Shown here one piece after another: positions 8,203 to 17,118 of a DNA stretch of 64,000 nucleotides. Origin of the DNA: Citrobacter amalonaticus (GTDB lineage Bacteria > Pseudomonadota > Gammaproteobacteria > Enterobacterales > Enterobacteriaceae); the NCBI RefSeq assembly GCF_001559075.2, contig NZ_CP014015.2, positions 2,046,001-2,110,000 on the forward strand, in the 5' to 3' direction. The notes under the pieces are model-generated. The model searched no databases. It was not told the origin of the DNA and worked only from the letters and a program-made list of their open reading frames with translations. A program made the position numbers and the translations under genes. How positions within the stretch are numbered: position 1 is the first letter of the stretch; each line of letters opens with the position of its first letter.

Positions 8203-9381
8203 TCACATCAGCACTTCACTGTTCAGATCGCGATACTCTTTTGGCGTCGTGTCGTACTCTTTCTTAAAGACGGAATAGAAATACTGCAGCGACGGATAAC
8301 CGCACATCTGCGAGATTTCGTTGATCGACAGCGTCGTGGAAATCAACAGGCTGCGCGCTTTCTCCAGCTTTTCAGCGTGGATCACCGCGTGAATGGTCTC
8401 TCCCACTTCTTCTTTAAACCGCTTCTCCAGATTGGAACGTGAAATCCCAACCGCATCCAGCACCTGATCCACCTTGATGCCTTTGCAGGCGTGGTTACGG
8501 ATATAGTGCATCGCCTGAATAACGGCGGGATCGGAGAGGGAGCGGTAGTCTGTCGAACGACGTTCAACGACGCGCACCGGAGGCACCAGAATGCGCTGGA
8601 GCGGCAGTTCCTCATCGGCCAGCAGGCGATGTAGCAGCTTTGCCGCCTGATAGCCCATTTGTCTCGCGCCCTGAGCCACCGACGATAGCGCAACCCGTGA
8701 CAGATAGCGGGTCAGTTCTTCATTATCAATGCCAATGACGCACAGTTTTTCGGGTACCGGAATATGCAGATGTTCGCAGACCTGAAGCACATGACGGGCG
8801 CGGGCGTCAGTGACCGCGATAATACCCGTCTGCGGCGGCAGGGTTTGCAGCCAGTCCGCCAGTCGATTTTGCGCGTGTTGCCAGAGTTCAGGCGCGGTTT
8901 CCAGTCCCTGATACACCACGCCACGATACTTCTCCTCCGCCACCAACTGGCGGAAGGCATGCTCGCGTTCCGCCGCCCAACGCTTTCCGCTGGAGGCAGG
9001 CAGGCCGTAAAAGGCAAAACGGTTGACCCCTTTTTCTTTCAGGTGCAGAAAGGCGCTCTCAACGAGGGCATGGTTATCGGTGGCAATGTAATGGACGGGA
9101 GGATAATTTTCCGCCAGATGATAGGAGCCTCCGACACCGATGATGGGCACATGGACATCAACTAACAATCGTGCGATCTCATCGTCGTCATAGTCAGCAA
9201 TCACGCCGTCACCTAACCACTCTTTGATGTTATCAATACGGGCGCGGAAGTCCTCCTCAATGAAGATGTCCCATTCGGATTGCGAGGCTTGTAGATATTC
9301 ACCGACCCCTTCCACCACCTGACGGTCGTAGGCTTTGTTGGCATTAAATAACAGGGTAATACGGTGACGTTTATCAAACAT
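8203..9381 (-). CDS. xylR: Xylose operon activator XylR
   Basis: A 392-residue D-xylose-responsive activator. The N-terminal two-thirds is a periplasmic-binding-protein-like sugar-sensing domain (GVGGSYHLAENYPP near 88, GIIAVTDARARH near 195). The C-terminal hundred residues form the AraC-type double HTH (SINEISQMCGYPSLQYFYSVFKK near 360). The ATG at 9381 gives MFDKRHRITLLFNANKAYDR as in E. coli; the longer frame from 9399 is less likely. It lies last in the xylFGHR series, 83 bp beyond xylH, and should activate both xylA and xylF promoters from the sites at 13.35-13.55 kb. Confidence 0.97.
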   Translation of the reverse strand: MFDKRHRITLLFNANKAYDRQVVEGVGEYLQASQSEWDIFIEEDFRARIDNIKEWLGDGVIADYDDDEIARLLVDVHVPIIGVGGSYHLAENYPPVHYIATDNHALVESAFLHLKEKGVNRFAFYGLPASSGKRWAAEREHAFRQLVAEEKYRGVVYQGLETAPELWQHAQNRLADWLQTLPPQTGIIAVTDARARHVLQVCEHLHIPVPEKLCVIGIDNEELTRYLSRVALSSVAQGARQMGYQAAKLLHRLLADEELPLQRILVPPVRVVERRSTDYRSLSDPAVIQAMHYIRNHACKGIKVDQVLDAVGISRSNLEKRFKEEVGETIHAVIHAEKLEKARSLLISTTLSINEISQMCGYPSLQYFYSVFKKEYDTTPKEYRDLNSEVLM

Positions 9382-9464
9382 GGTTCTGTCTCTGCTCAAT
9401 CTTTCATAAACGACAATGCCGGACAGGAGTGACCGGCATAAAAATAGCCCTATTTTTCAGCAGT

Positions 9465-10646
9465 TCAGGCGCGGCGTTTTGTCGCTGAATCCATCCATAC
9501 TGCCAGCAACAGAATCGCGCCCTTCACGATATACTGCCAGAACGTTGGGACATCCATCATACTCATTCCGTTATCCAGAGAAGCCATAATAAATGCGCCC
9601 ATCACCGCGCCCGCAACGCTGCCAATCCCACCCGCCAGGCTGGTTCCGCCGATGACGCAGGCGGCAATGGCATCCAGTTCAGCGATGTTTCCCGCAGATG
9701 GCGACCCGGCACCGAGACGCGAACTGAGGATCAGCCCGGCAATCGCCACCATCAGACCGTTGATGGCGAACACCGCCAGTTTGGTCCGCGCGACGTTAAT
9801 ACCGGAAAGGCGGGCGGCCTCCAGATTGCCCCCAATGGCATAAATACGTCGGCCAAATGCGGTTCGTGTCGCCATGAACATCCCGGCGAGCAGCAAAAAT
9901 ACCAGTAGCAGAACGGGCGTCGGCACGCCGCGATAATCATTCAACAGCCAGATGGCGCCTAACACAATAACGGCGGTTAATGCCTGACGGCCCACGACGC
10001 TGGTTGACGCCGGAGCATCAAGACCCAGGGACTGCCGACGCATGCGCCCGCGCCACTGCCAGCCGATAAACGCCATCAAACCCATCGCGCCGAGGGTGAA
10101 GCCCAATCCATTGGATAAGTAGCTTTGCCCAATCTGCGACATGGCGGAACTGGTCGGCGATACGGTTGTACCATTGGTGATGCCGATGAGGATACCGCGA
10201 AACGCCAGCATCCCGGCCAGAGTCACAATAAATGAGGGAACTTTGCGGTAAGCGACCCACCAGCCATTCCAGGCACCGAGCAGCAAGCCCAGCGCCAGCG
10301 TGACGATAATGGTGAACGGCAGCGGCCAGCCCAGCCAGACGTCGCAGATAGCCGCGACGCCGCCCAACAATCCCATCATAGAACCGACGGAGAGATCGAT
10401 TTCCGCTGAAATGATGACGAATACCATGCCAACCGCCAGAATCCCCGTAATCGCGGTCTGGCGGAGCAGGTTGGAGACGTTACGTGCACTGAGATACGCA
10501 CCGTCCGTTGTCCAGGTAAAGAACAGCATGATCACAATGATGGCCGCGATCATCACGAACACCTGTAGATTCAGCGATTTAATCCCGGGAAAAACGCCCG
10601 TCAGTGGGGCGGTGAGTTTAACGTCAGACGGATTGTTTTTCGACAT
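9465..10646 (-). CDS. xylH: D-xylose ABC transporter permease
   Basis: A 393-residue inner-membrane permease of the CUT2 (BPD_transp_2, ribose/xylose) family with about ten hydrophobic segments. The family signature GENKISALAGI-type core appears here as AVGMVFVIISAEIDLSVGS near residue 75, together with AIAACVIGGTSLAGGIGSV near 325. Its start overlaps the xylG stop by 23 bp, showing tight translational coupling. With XylG (ATPase) and XylF (binding protein) it forms the high-affinity xylose importer. Confidence 0.96.
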   Translation of the reverse strand: MSKNNPSDVKLTAPLTGVFPGIKSLNLQVFVMIAAIIVIMLFFTWTTDGAYLSARNVSNLLRQTAITGILAVGMVFVIISAEIDLSVGSMMGLLGGVAAICDVWLGWPLPFTIIVTLALGLLLGAWNGWWVAYRKVPSFIVTLAGMLAFRGILIGITNGTTVSPTSSAMSQIGQSYLSNGLGFTLGAMGLMAFIGWQWRGRMRRQSLGLDAPASTSVVGRQALTAVIVLGAIWLLNDYRGVPTPVLLLVFLLLAGMFMATRTAFGRRIYAIGGNLEAARLSGINVARTKLAVFAINGLMVAIAGLILSSRLGAGSPSAGNIAELDAIAACVIGGTSLAGGIGSVAGAVMGAFIMASLDNGMSMMDVPTFWQYIVKGAILLLAVWMDSATKRRA

Positions 10647-12165
10647 GATGTTCGCTCCTCAAAGCGGCTTCCATCACCTGCTCTTGCGTCAGGTTATGAT
10701 TGACCAGGTTGGCTTTCAGTTTTCCTTCGTGCATCACCAGAATGCGATCGCTGAGTCCCAGCACTTCGGGCAATTCAGACGAAATGACGATCACAGCGAT
10801 ACCCTGCTGAACGAGCTGGTTAATAAGTTTGTAGATTTCATATTTCGCGCCGATATCGATGCCCCGCGTAGGCTCATCGAGGATGAGAATTTGCGGGTTG
10901 AGCAACAGGCAGCGCGCCAGAATGGCTTTTTGTTGATTCCCGCCGCTCAGACGGCCGATCGCCAACTCAGGAGAAGACGTTTTGACTTTCAGACGTTGCA
11001 GGGATTCGAGGATGCATTTGCACTCGGCGGCATCGTCTAACTGGCTTGCCTTGCCAGTGAACTGATCAAGCGCGGCGAGGGTAATGTTTTTCCCTACTGC
11101 CATGACCGGCACAATGCCATCGCGTTTGCGATCCTCCGGGACCATGGCGATCCCGTGGGCGATGGCCTGCTGACAGTTGCGGATGTTAACGGACCGGCCG
11201 TCAATCGCTACCTCTCCTTCCCAGCGTCCGGGCCAAACGCCAAACAGACACTGAACAAGCTCCGTGCGTCCCGCGCCCACCAGACCAGCAATCCCCAGGA
11301 TTTCGCCGCGTTTTAACGAGAAGGAAACGTCATTCACGCGCCGGATATGGCGATTGACGGGATGCCAGGCCGTGAGATGATCAACGCGTAAAATTTCTTC
11401 ACCCGTGGTGTGAGGTTCGCTGGGGTAAAGTGCGGTGAGTTCGCGACCAACCATCATGGTGATGATATCGTCTTCGCTCATGCCAGCCGCGTCGCGGGTG
11501 CCAATATGCTTGCCATCACGGATCACGCAGATCGTGTCGGAAATGGCTTTCACTTCGTTCAGTTTGTGTGAAATGTAGATGCAGGCGATATCGTGCTGTT
11601 GCAGATCGCGGATGATCTCCAGCAACACCGTCGTTTCCTGCTCGGTGAGTGACGCTGTCGGCTCGTCCAGAATCAGCAGGCGCACCTGTTTATTCAGCGC
11701 TTTCGCAATTTCAACCAGCTGTTGCTGACCAAGGCCCAACTCGCCCACCCGGGTATCGGGAGAAATCGCCAGACTGACCTGCCTGAGCAATTTTTGGCAA
11801 CGCAGGGTCATCATGTCGTAATCAAGCACGCCATGACGGCTTATTTCGCTACCGAGGAAAATATTCTCCAGCACGGTTAAGTGTTTAACCAGCGCTAACT
11901 CCTGATGGATGATGGCAATCCCTTTGCGTTCGGTATCACGAATATGGTTAGCCTGTAGCGTTTCTCCGGCAAATACAATTTCACCTTCGTAACTGCCATG
12001 GGGATAAATTCCGCACAGTACTTTCATCAGCGTCGATTTACCTGAGCCATTCTCGCCGCATAATGAAATAATTTCACCGGCATTCAGTCTGAGGCTGACG
12101 TTATCAATCGCCTTGACGACACCGAAGGTTTTGGTGATGTTCTTCATTTCAAGTAGACAGGACAT
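10624..12165 (-). CDS. xylG: D-xylose ABC transporter ATP-binding protein
   Basis: A 513-residue ATPase with two ABC domains in tandem, typical of CUT2 sugar importers. Domain 1 shows Walker A GENGSGKST near residue 37 and Walker B LLILDEPT near 165. Domain 2 begins near 255, with a degenerate nucleotide site GLVGAGRTE near 290, the signature LSGGNQQK near 405 and LILDEPTRGID near 425. It sits between xylF (78-bp gap) and xylH (overlap) in the xylFGHR series. Length matches E. coli XylG. Confidence 0.97.
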   Translation of the reverse strand: MSCLLEMKNITKTFGVVKAIDNVSLRLNAGEIISLCGENGSGKSTLMKVLCGIYPHGSYEGEIVFAGETLQANHIRDTERKGIAIIHQELALVKHLTVLENIFLGSEISRHGVLDYDMMTLRCQKLLRQVSLAISPDTRVGELGLGQQQLVEIAKALNKQVRLLILDEPTASLTEQETTVLLEIIRDLQQHDIACIYISHKLNEVKAISDTICVIRDGKHIGTRDAAGMSEDDIITMMVGRELTALYPSEPHTTGEEILRVDHLTAWHPVNRHIRRVNDVSFSLKRGEILGIAGLVGAGRTELVQCLFGVWPGRWEGEVAIDGRSVNIRNCQQAIAHGIAMVPEDRKRDGIVPVMAVGKNITLAALDQFTGKASQLDDAAECKCILESLQRLKVKTSSPELAIGRLSGGNQQKAILARCLLLNPQILILDEPTRGIDIGAKYEIYKLINQLVQQGIAVIVISSELPEVLGLSDRILVMHEGKLKANLVNHNLTQEQVMEAALRSEHHVEKQSV

Positions 12166-12243
12166 AGCGACTCCGCAGTAGCCAATGAGAGAACCGGGCG
12201 TGGTGAGAAATGCGCGCCCGCAGCCATCGCTGGGGCGCTACGC

Positions 12244-13236
12244 TTACAGTTCACTCTGCTTATGGAATCCGTCTTTAATCACGGTCTCATTGATGTTGTT
12301 TTTGTTAACGTCAATCGGCGTTAATAAGCGGGAGGGGACATCTTTCAGACCGTTGTTTAACGTGGCGTCGGCTTTAGGTTGCTGTCCGTTACCCAGTTCT
12401 ACGGCGATTTCGGCGGCGGTATTGGCCAGCAGCGTAATCGGCTTATAGACGGTCATTGTTTGGGTTCCTGCGACAATGCGCTTGATACCCGCAAGGTCGG
12501 CGTCCTGACCGGAAATCGCCACTTTCCCTGAAAGCCCTTGCGCACTGAGCGCCTGAACCGCCCCGCCAGCCGTCGCGTCATTGGAGGCGACAACGGCATC
12601 AATGTTGTTATTGTTGGCGGTTAAGGCGTTTTCCATAATTTTCAGCGCATTTTCCGGCAGCCAGCCGTCAACCCACTGATCGCCAACCACCTTTATTTTT
12701 CCGGAATCGATATACGGTTTTAACACTTTCATCTGCCCGGCACGGAAAAGTTTGGCATTATTATCGACCGGCGAACCGCCCATCAGAAAATAATTTCCCT
12801 GAGGGACACGTTCAACTAATGCCTGGGCCTGTAATTCACCGACTTTTTCGTTATCAAATGAAATATAGAAATCGATGTCAGCGTCATTGATCATGCGGTC
12901 ATAAGCTAAAACTTTAATACCTTCCTGTTTCGCCTCTTTAACCACGTTACTTAATACTTGTCCGTTATAAGGAATAATAACGAGGACATCCACACCTCGG
13001 TTAATCATATTTTCAATCTGCGACATCTGGGTTTCTTCATTCCCGTTCGCGGACTGAACAAAGACTTTTGCGCCAAGCGATTCGGCTTTGCTGACGAAAA
13101 TATCGCGATCTTTCTGCCAGCGTTCGAGGCGCAGGTCATCAATCGCCATACCGATTTTAATTTCTTTGGCATGTCCTGCCACGCTGGTGAGCAAAAGGGA
13201 GGTGCAGACAGTGAGTAAGAGATTCTTCATCTTCAT
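12244..13236 (-). CDS. xylF: D-xylose periplasmic binding protein
   Basis: A 330-residue periplasmic sugar-binding protein with a signal peptide (MKMKNLLLTVCTSLL..., cleavage near HAKE, residue 23). The mature part shows family stretches IGMAIDDLRLERWQKDR and NGNEETQMSQIENMINRGVD, which line the xylose pocket. The ATG at 13236 matches E. coli; an earlier in-frame start at 13281 would bury the signal peptide. It is the first gene of the xylFGHR series and diverges from xylA, with XylR-like and CRP-like sites between them. Confidence 0.97.
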   Translation of the reverse strand: MKMKNLLLTVCTSLLLTSVAGHAKEIKIGMAIDDLRLERWQKDRDIFVSKAESLGAKVFVQSANGNEETQMSQIENMINRGVDVLVIIPYNGQVLSNVVKEAKQEGIKVLAYDRMINDADIDFYISFDNEKVGELQAQALVERVPQGNYFLMGGSPVDNNAKLFRAGQMKVLKPYIDSGKIKVVGDQWVDGWLPENALKIMENALTANNNNIDAVVASNDATAGGAVQALSAQGLSGKVAISGQDADLAGIKRIVAGTQTMTVYKPITLLANTAAEIAVELGNGQQPKADATLNNGLKDVPSRLLTPIDVNKNNINETVIKDGFHKQSEL

Positions 13237-13349
13237 AATCGTGATGCCTTTTGTTAGAGGGAGCAACAATAAAAGTAACAATCACAGCATAAGACGTTGC
13301 AGAATTTAGCAATTCATACGGGGAAGACAATTACAGATTTTTATCTTGC

Positions 13350-13372
13350 GGTTACGAAATTTGGTTTATTTC
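13350..13372 (-). promoter_or_regulatory. XylR-like site on the xylF side
   Basis: Read on the minus strand this stretch begins GAAATAAACCAAATTTCG. The same GAAATAA heptamer occurs at 13512-13518 facing xylA. It lies about 115 bp before xylF in the position of the E. coli I-F XylR site. Assignment rests on that similarity and placement. Confidence 0.55.
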
Positions 13373-13487
13373 CTGAATTATGACCAGGATCTTACTTTTT
13401 ACCGTGGAGACTGAATGTTGCATTTATGCCAGCAGGGTACCCATTTTTTGCAAATGGATATTTTTATTTTGCGAGGTGGCGCACACT

Positions 13488-13503
13488 TGTGAATTCTCTC
13501 AAT
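13488..13503 (+). promoter_or_regulatory. CRP site in the xylA/xylF control region
   Basis: TGTGA-ATTCTC-TCAAT fits the CRP consensus TGTGA-N6-TCACA at eight of ten core positions. It lies immediately upstream of the xylA-side XylR motif, the arrangement known in E. coli, where cAMP-CRP and XylR co-activate xylA and xylF. Confidence 0.8.
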
Positions 13504-13511
13504 AGCAGTGT

Positions 13512-13550
13512 GAAATAACATAATTGAGCAACGGGATGGGAGTGCTCAAT
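13512..13550 (+). promoter_or_regulatory. XylR-like site on the xylA side
   Basis: Contains GAAATAA (13512-13518) and an inverted repeat ATTGAGCA-N12-TGCTCAAT (13523-13530 and 13543-13550). It sits 50-90 bp before the xylA start, just after the CRP site, matching the E. coli I-A XylR region. Together with the xylF-side copy it explains the divergent 363-bp gap. Confidence 0.65.
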
Positions 13551-13599
13551 ATTACGACATGACCTATTTCCGTCGTATTCCCTGATTATGGAGTTCATT

Positions 13600-14922
13600 A
13601 TGCAGGCATATTTTGACCAACTCGATCGCGTTCGTTATGAAGGCCCCCGTTCCACTAATCCGTTAGCATTCCGTCATTACAATCCTGATGAGATCGTATT
13701 GGGCAAACGGATGGAAGATCATCTGCGTTTTGCAGCCTGCTACTGGCATACCTTCTGCTGGAACGGGGCTGATATGTTTGGTGTCGGGGCGTTTGATCGT
13801 CCGTGGCAGCAACCGGGGGATGCGCTGGCGCTGGCAAAACGTAAAGCGGACGTCGCGTTTGAGTTTTTCCACAAGCTGCACGTTCCGTTCTACTGCTTCC
13901 ATGATGTCGATGTTTCTCCGGAAGGCGCGTCGCTGAAAGAGTACAAAAATAACTTCGCCCAAATGGTGGATGTGCTGGCTGAGAAGCAAGAGCAGAGCGG
14001 CGTGAAGCTGCTGTGGGGCACGGCAAACTGCTTCACCAATCCCCGTTACGGTGCCGGGGCGGCGACGAACCCGGATCCAGAAGTGTTCAGTTGGGCGGCC
14101 ACTCAGGTGGTAACGGCGATGGACGCTACGCACAAACTGGGCGGTGAAAACTACGTGCTGTGGGGCGGTCGTGAAGGATACGAAACCTTGCTGAATACCG
14201 ACCTGCGCCAGGAGCGTGAGCAAATTGGCCGCTTTATGCAAATGGTGGTTGAGCACAAACACAAAACGGGCTTCCAGGGCACTCTGCTGATCGAGCCGAA
14301 GCCGCAGGAACCGACCAAACATCAGTATGACTACGATGCGTCGACCGTTTACGGCTTCCTCAAGCAGTTCGGTCTGGAAAAAGAGATCAAACTGAATATT
14401 GAGGCTAACCACGCGACGCTGGCGGGTCATTCATTCCACCACGAAATCGCCACGGCGATTGCGCTGGGTCTGTTTGGCTCTGTGGATGCCAACCGGGGTG
14501 ACGCGCAGTTGGGCTGGGATACCGACCAGTTCCCGAACAGCGTAGAAGAGAATGCGCTGGTGATGTACGAAATCCTCAAAGCTGGCGGTTTCACCACTGG
14601 CGGCCTGAACTTTGACGCCAAAGTGCGTCGTCAGAGCACGGATAAATACGATCTGTTCTATGGCCATATTGGCGCGATGGACACGATGGCGCTGTCGCTG
14701 AAAATTGCCGCACGCATGGTTGAGGATGGCGAGCTGGATAAGCGTGTCGCGAAACGTTATGCCGGCTGGAGTAGCGAACTGGGCCAGCAGATCCTGAAAG
14801 GACAGATGTCATTAAGCGAACTGGCGCATTATGCTGAACAGCACAACCTGGCACCGGTGCATCAGAGCGGTCATCAGGAACAGCTGGAAAACCTGGTGAA
14901 TCAATACCTGTTCGATAAATAA
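13600..14922 (+). CDS. xylA: Xylose isomerase
   Basis: A 440-residue TIM-barrel enzyme that converts D-xylose to D-xylulose in the cytoplasm with two divalent metal ions. Active-site stretches are visible: FHDVDVSPEG near 100 (catalytic His and Asp), LIEPKPQEPTKHQYD near 230 (metal Glu and Lys), IEANHATLAGHS near 267 and DANRGDAQLGWDTDQ near 297. The ATG at 13600 gives MQAYFDQLDRVRYEG as in E. coli, with GGAG eight bases upstream; an ATG at 13588 is also in frame. It is followed by a stem-loop and xylB, forming the xylAB operon. Confidence 0.98.
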   Translation: MQAYFDQLDRVRYEGPRSTNPLAFRHYNPDEIVLGKRMEDHLRFAACYWHTFCWNGADMFGVGAFDRPWQQPGDALALAKRKADVAFEFFHKLHVPFYCFHDVDVSPEGASLKEYKNNFAQMVDVLAEKQEQSGVKLLWGTANCFTNPRYGAGAATNPDPEVFSWAATQVVTAMDATHKLGGENYVLWGGREGYETLLNTDLRQEREQIGRFMQMVVEHKHKTGFQGTLLIEPKPQEPTKHQYDYDASTVYGFLKQFGLEKEIKLNIEANHATLAGHSFHHEIATAIALGLFGSVDANRGDAQLGWDTDQFPNSVEENALVMYEILKAGGFTTGGLNFDAKVRRQSTDKYDLFYGHIGAMDTMALSLKIAARMVEDGELDKRVAKRYAGWSSELGQQILKGQMSLSELAHYAEQHNLAPVHQSGHQEQLENLVNQYLFDK

Positions 14923-14969
14923 TCGACATCGCCGGGTGACGCTGCGTTTCCCGGTCGGTGATTTGACAG

Positions 14970-14995
14970 GCCCGGTGAGCATTGTGGCACCGGGC
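14970..14995 (+). other. Stem-loop between xylA and xylB
   Basis: GCCCGGTG-N10-CACCGGGC forms a perfect 8-bp stem in the 97-bp xylA-xylB gap, 25 bp before xylB. It is REP-like and lacks a U-run, so it more likely stabilises the upstream xylA message than ends transcription. Confidence 0.6.
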
Positions 14996-15019
14996 ATTTC
15001 AGTTTAAGGAACCCACGCT

Positions 15020-16474
15020 ATGTATATTGGGATCGATCTTGGCACCTCGGGCGTGAAAGCGATTTTGCTCAATGAGCAAGGCGAGGTGGTCGCATCGCAA
15101 ACGGAAAAACTCACCGTCTCCCGTCCTCATCCGCTCTGGTCGGAGCAAGATCCCGAACAGTGGTGGCTGGCGACGGACCGCGCCCTGAAGGCGTTGGGCA
15201 AACAGCATTCGTTAAGCAAAGTGAAAGCGCTGGGGATTGCCGGGCAGATGCATGGCGCGACGTTGCTCGACAGCCAACAACAGGTGCTGCGACCAGCCAT
15301 TCTGTGGAATGACGGACGTTGTGGCGAGGAGTGCGCGTTGCTGGAGTCAATGGTGCCGCAGTCGCGCGCCATCACCGGTAACCTGATGATGCCAGGATTC
15401 ACGGCACCGAAGCTGCTGTGGGTACAGCGCCACGAGCCGGCGGTATTCCGTCAGGTGGCAAAGGTGCTGCTACCGAAAGACTATCTGCGTTTACGCATGA
15501 CCGGTGAGTTTGCCAGCGATATGTCTGACGCTGCGGGAACGATGTGGCTGGATGTAGAAAAACGTGACTGGAGTGACGTGATGCTGAATGCCTGCGGCCT
15601 GACCCGTGACCATATGCCCGCGTTATTCGAAGGAAGTGAGATTACCGGCAAATTGCTGCCTGATGTCGCAATGGCATGGGATATGCCTGCGGTTTCTGTC
15701 GTTGCAGGCGGTGGTGACAACGCGGCAGGCGCAGTCGGTGTGGGGATGGTCAATGCCGATCAGGCCATGCTCTCACTGGGGACGTCTGGCGTCTATTTTG
15801 CCGTCAGTGACGGTTTCCTGAGCAAGCCCGAAAGCGCAGTACACAGCTTTTGCCATGCGTTGCCTGAGCGCTGGCATCTGATGTCGGTGATGCTAAGTGC
15901 GGCCTCCTGTCTGGACTGGGCGGCAACGTTAACCGGTCTGAAGACGGTGCCGGCGCTAATTGATGCGGCGCAGCAGGCTGATGATGCAGCCGACCCTGTC
16001 TGGTTCTTGCCGTATCTCTCAGGTGAACGTACGCCGCACAATAATCCGCAGGCGAAAGGCGTTTTCTTTGGTCTGACCCATCAGCATGGACCGGCTGAGC
16101 TGGCGCGCGCGGTGCTGGAAGGCGTGGGCTATGCGCTGGCCGACGGAATGGATGTGGTACATGCCTGTGGCGTGAAGCCGCGCAGTATCACGTTGATAGG
16201 CGGTGGTGCGCGTAGCGCGTACTGGCGGCAAATGCTGGCGGATATCAGCGGTCTGCAACTGGATTATCGCACCGGTGGCGATGTGGGACCGGCGCTGGGC
16301 GCCGCTCGTCTGGCACAAATAGCGCAAAACCCGGAGAGATCGCTGGTAGAGCTGTTGCCGCAACTTCCGCTTGAACAGACACACATGCCCGATGCACAAC
16401 GTCATACCGTTTATCAACAGCGCCGGGAAACCTTCCGCCGTCTTTACCAGCAACTACTTCCACTGATGTCCTGA
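15020..16474 (+). CDS. xylB: Xylulokinase
   Basis: A 484-residue FGGY-family kinase that phosphorylates D-xylulose to xylulose 5-phosphate for the pentose phosphate pathway. The N terminus has the phosphate-binding GIDLGTSGVKAI (residues 4-15) and the substrate motif GIAGQMHGATL near 75. The C-terminal FGGY stretch is near 390 (ITLIGGGARSAYWRQML). Length equals E. coli XylB. It lies 97 bp after xylA on the same strand and should be co-expressed with it. Confidence 0.98.
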   Translation: MYIGIDLGTSGVKAILLNEQGEVVASQTEKLTVSRPHPLWSEQDPEQWWLATDRALKALGKQHSLSKVKALGIAGQMHGATLLDSQQQVLRPAILWNDGRCGEECALLESMVPQSRAITGNLMMPGFTAPKLLWVQRHEPAVFRQVAKVLLPKDYLRLRMTGEFASDMSDAAGTMWLDVEKRDWSDVMLNACGLTRDHMPALFEGSEITGKLLPDVAMAWDMPAVSVVAGGGDNAAGAVGVGMVNADQAMLSLGTSGVYFAVSDGFLSKPESAVHSFCHALPERWHLMSVMLSAASCLDWAATLTGLKTVPALIDAAQQADDAADPVWFLPYLSGERTPHNNPQAKGVFFGLTHQHGPAELARAVLEGVGYALADGMDVVHACGVKPRSITLIGGGARSAYWRQMLADISGLQLDYRTGGDVGPALGAARLAQIAQNPERSLVELLPQLPLEQTHMPDAQRHTVYQQRRETFRRLYQQLLPLMS

Positions 16475-16641
16475 GCCTGAATCCCTCCTGCAACGCAGGG
16501 GGGATTAACTCAACGCATATAAAAAATTCATCAATACATTAAATGTATGGATTTATTCTGAAATTCCACTTCTTGCTCATTTTCCAGTGTTGTCTTTCAT
16601 GGTGTGTCCCTAATCTGCATCCGTTGGATAAGGAGATTCCA

Positions 16642-16989
16642 GTGAAAAGCTCGACGTTAATTTCATGGCTGTTGCTCATTTCAGGCACATCGACTTACGT
16701 TATTGGCTTAGGGCTGGCATGTCCGTCACTAAGCGGAAAGGGTTATTTTCTCAGCGTCCTGACGACCGCCATATTTGTTACGTACGCTTATCTGCGAGAA
16801 GAAAAACGCGGGCTACTGGACGATGGCTTCGTTACCGTGTGCCAAATGGTCGCGCTGATCACGCTGGGGTTGTTTCTGGTAGGCATCCTCAACGCGCCGT
16901 TATCACTGAGTGGGCGGGGTCTCTATCCGGTGGCGTTTTTTGCGGGTCTATTGGGTTTTGTTCGTTTATTTCGTGCATCGGGTCATTAA
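16642..16989 (+). CDS. yiaB: YiaB inner-membrane protein (YiaA/B two-helix domain)
   Basis: A 115-residue membrane protein with two copies of the YiaAB two-helix unit: helices near residues 7-27 and 33-50, then 65-85 and 93-110, with the conserved SGKGYFLSVL after the first. I chose the GTG at 16642 because AAGGAG lies seven bases upstream and the length then fits E. coli YiaB (113). The frame continues upstream to 16543, but that extension is not YiaB-like. Function is unknown. The paralogue yiaA, which accompanies it in E. coli, is absent here. Confidence 0.82.
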   Translation: MKSSTLISWLLLISGTSTYVIGLGLACPSLSGKGYFLSVLTTAIFVTYAYLREEKRGLLDDGFVTVCQMVALITLGLFLVGILNAPLSLSGRGLYPVAFFAGLLGFVRLFRASGH

Positions 16990-17084
16990 ATAAAAGGGGA
17001 TCACTTTGCTGTGGGGTTTCCTGGCTTGCTATCTGTTACGGCGTCTGAGACGGCGCTCTCCCTGATAACGGTTTTAGTCTCTCT

Positions 17085-17114
17085 GAAATGCCCGGCATCA
17101 CGACCGGGCATTTC
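17085..17114. terminator. Stem-loop between convergent yiaB and wecH
   Basis: GAAATGCCCGG-CATCACGA-CCGGGCATTTC forms a perfect 11-bp stem ending five bases before the wecH stop codon. The A/T-rich ends (GAAAT and ATTTC) make it a plausible bidirectional terminator, although the U-runs are short. Confidence 0.7.
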
Positions 17115-17118
17115 ATCA

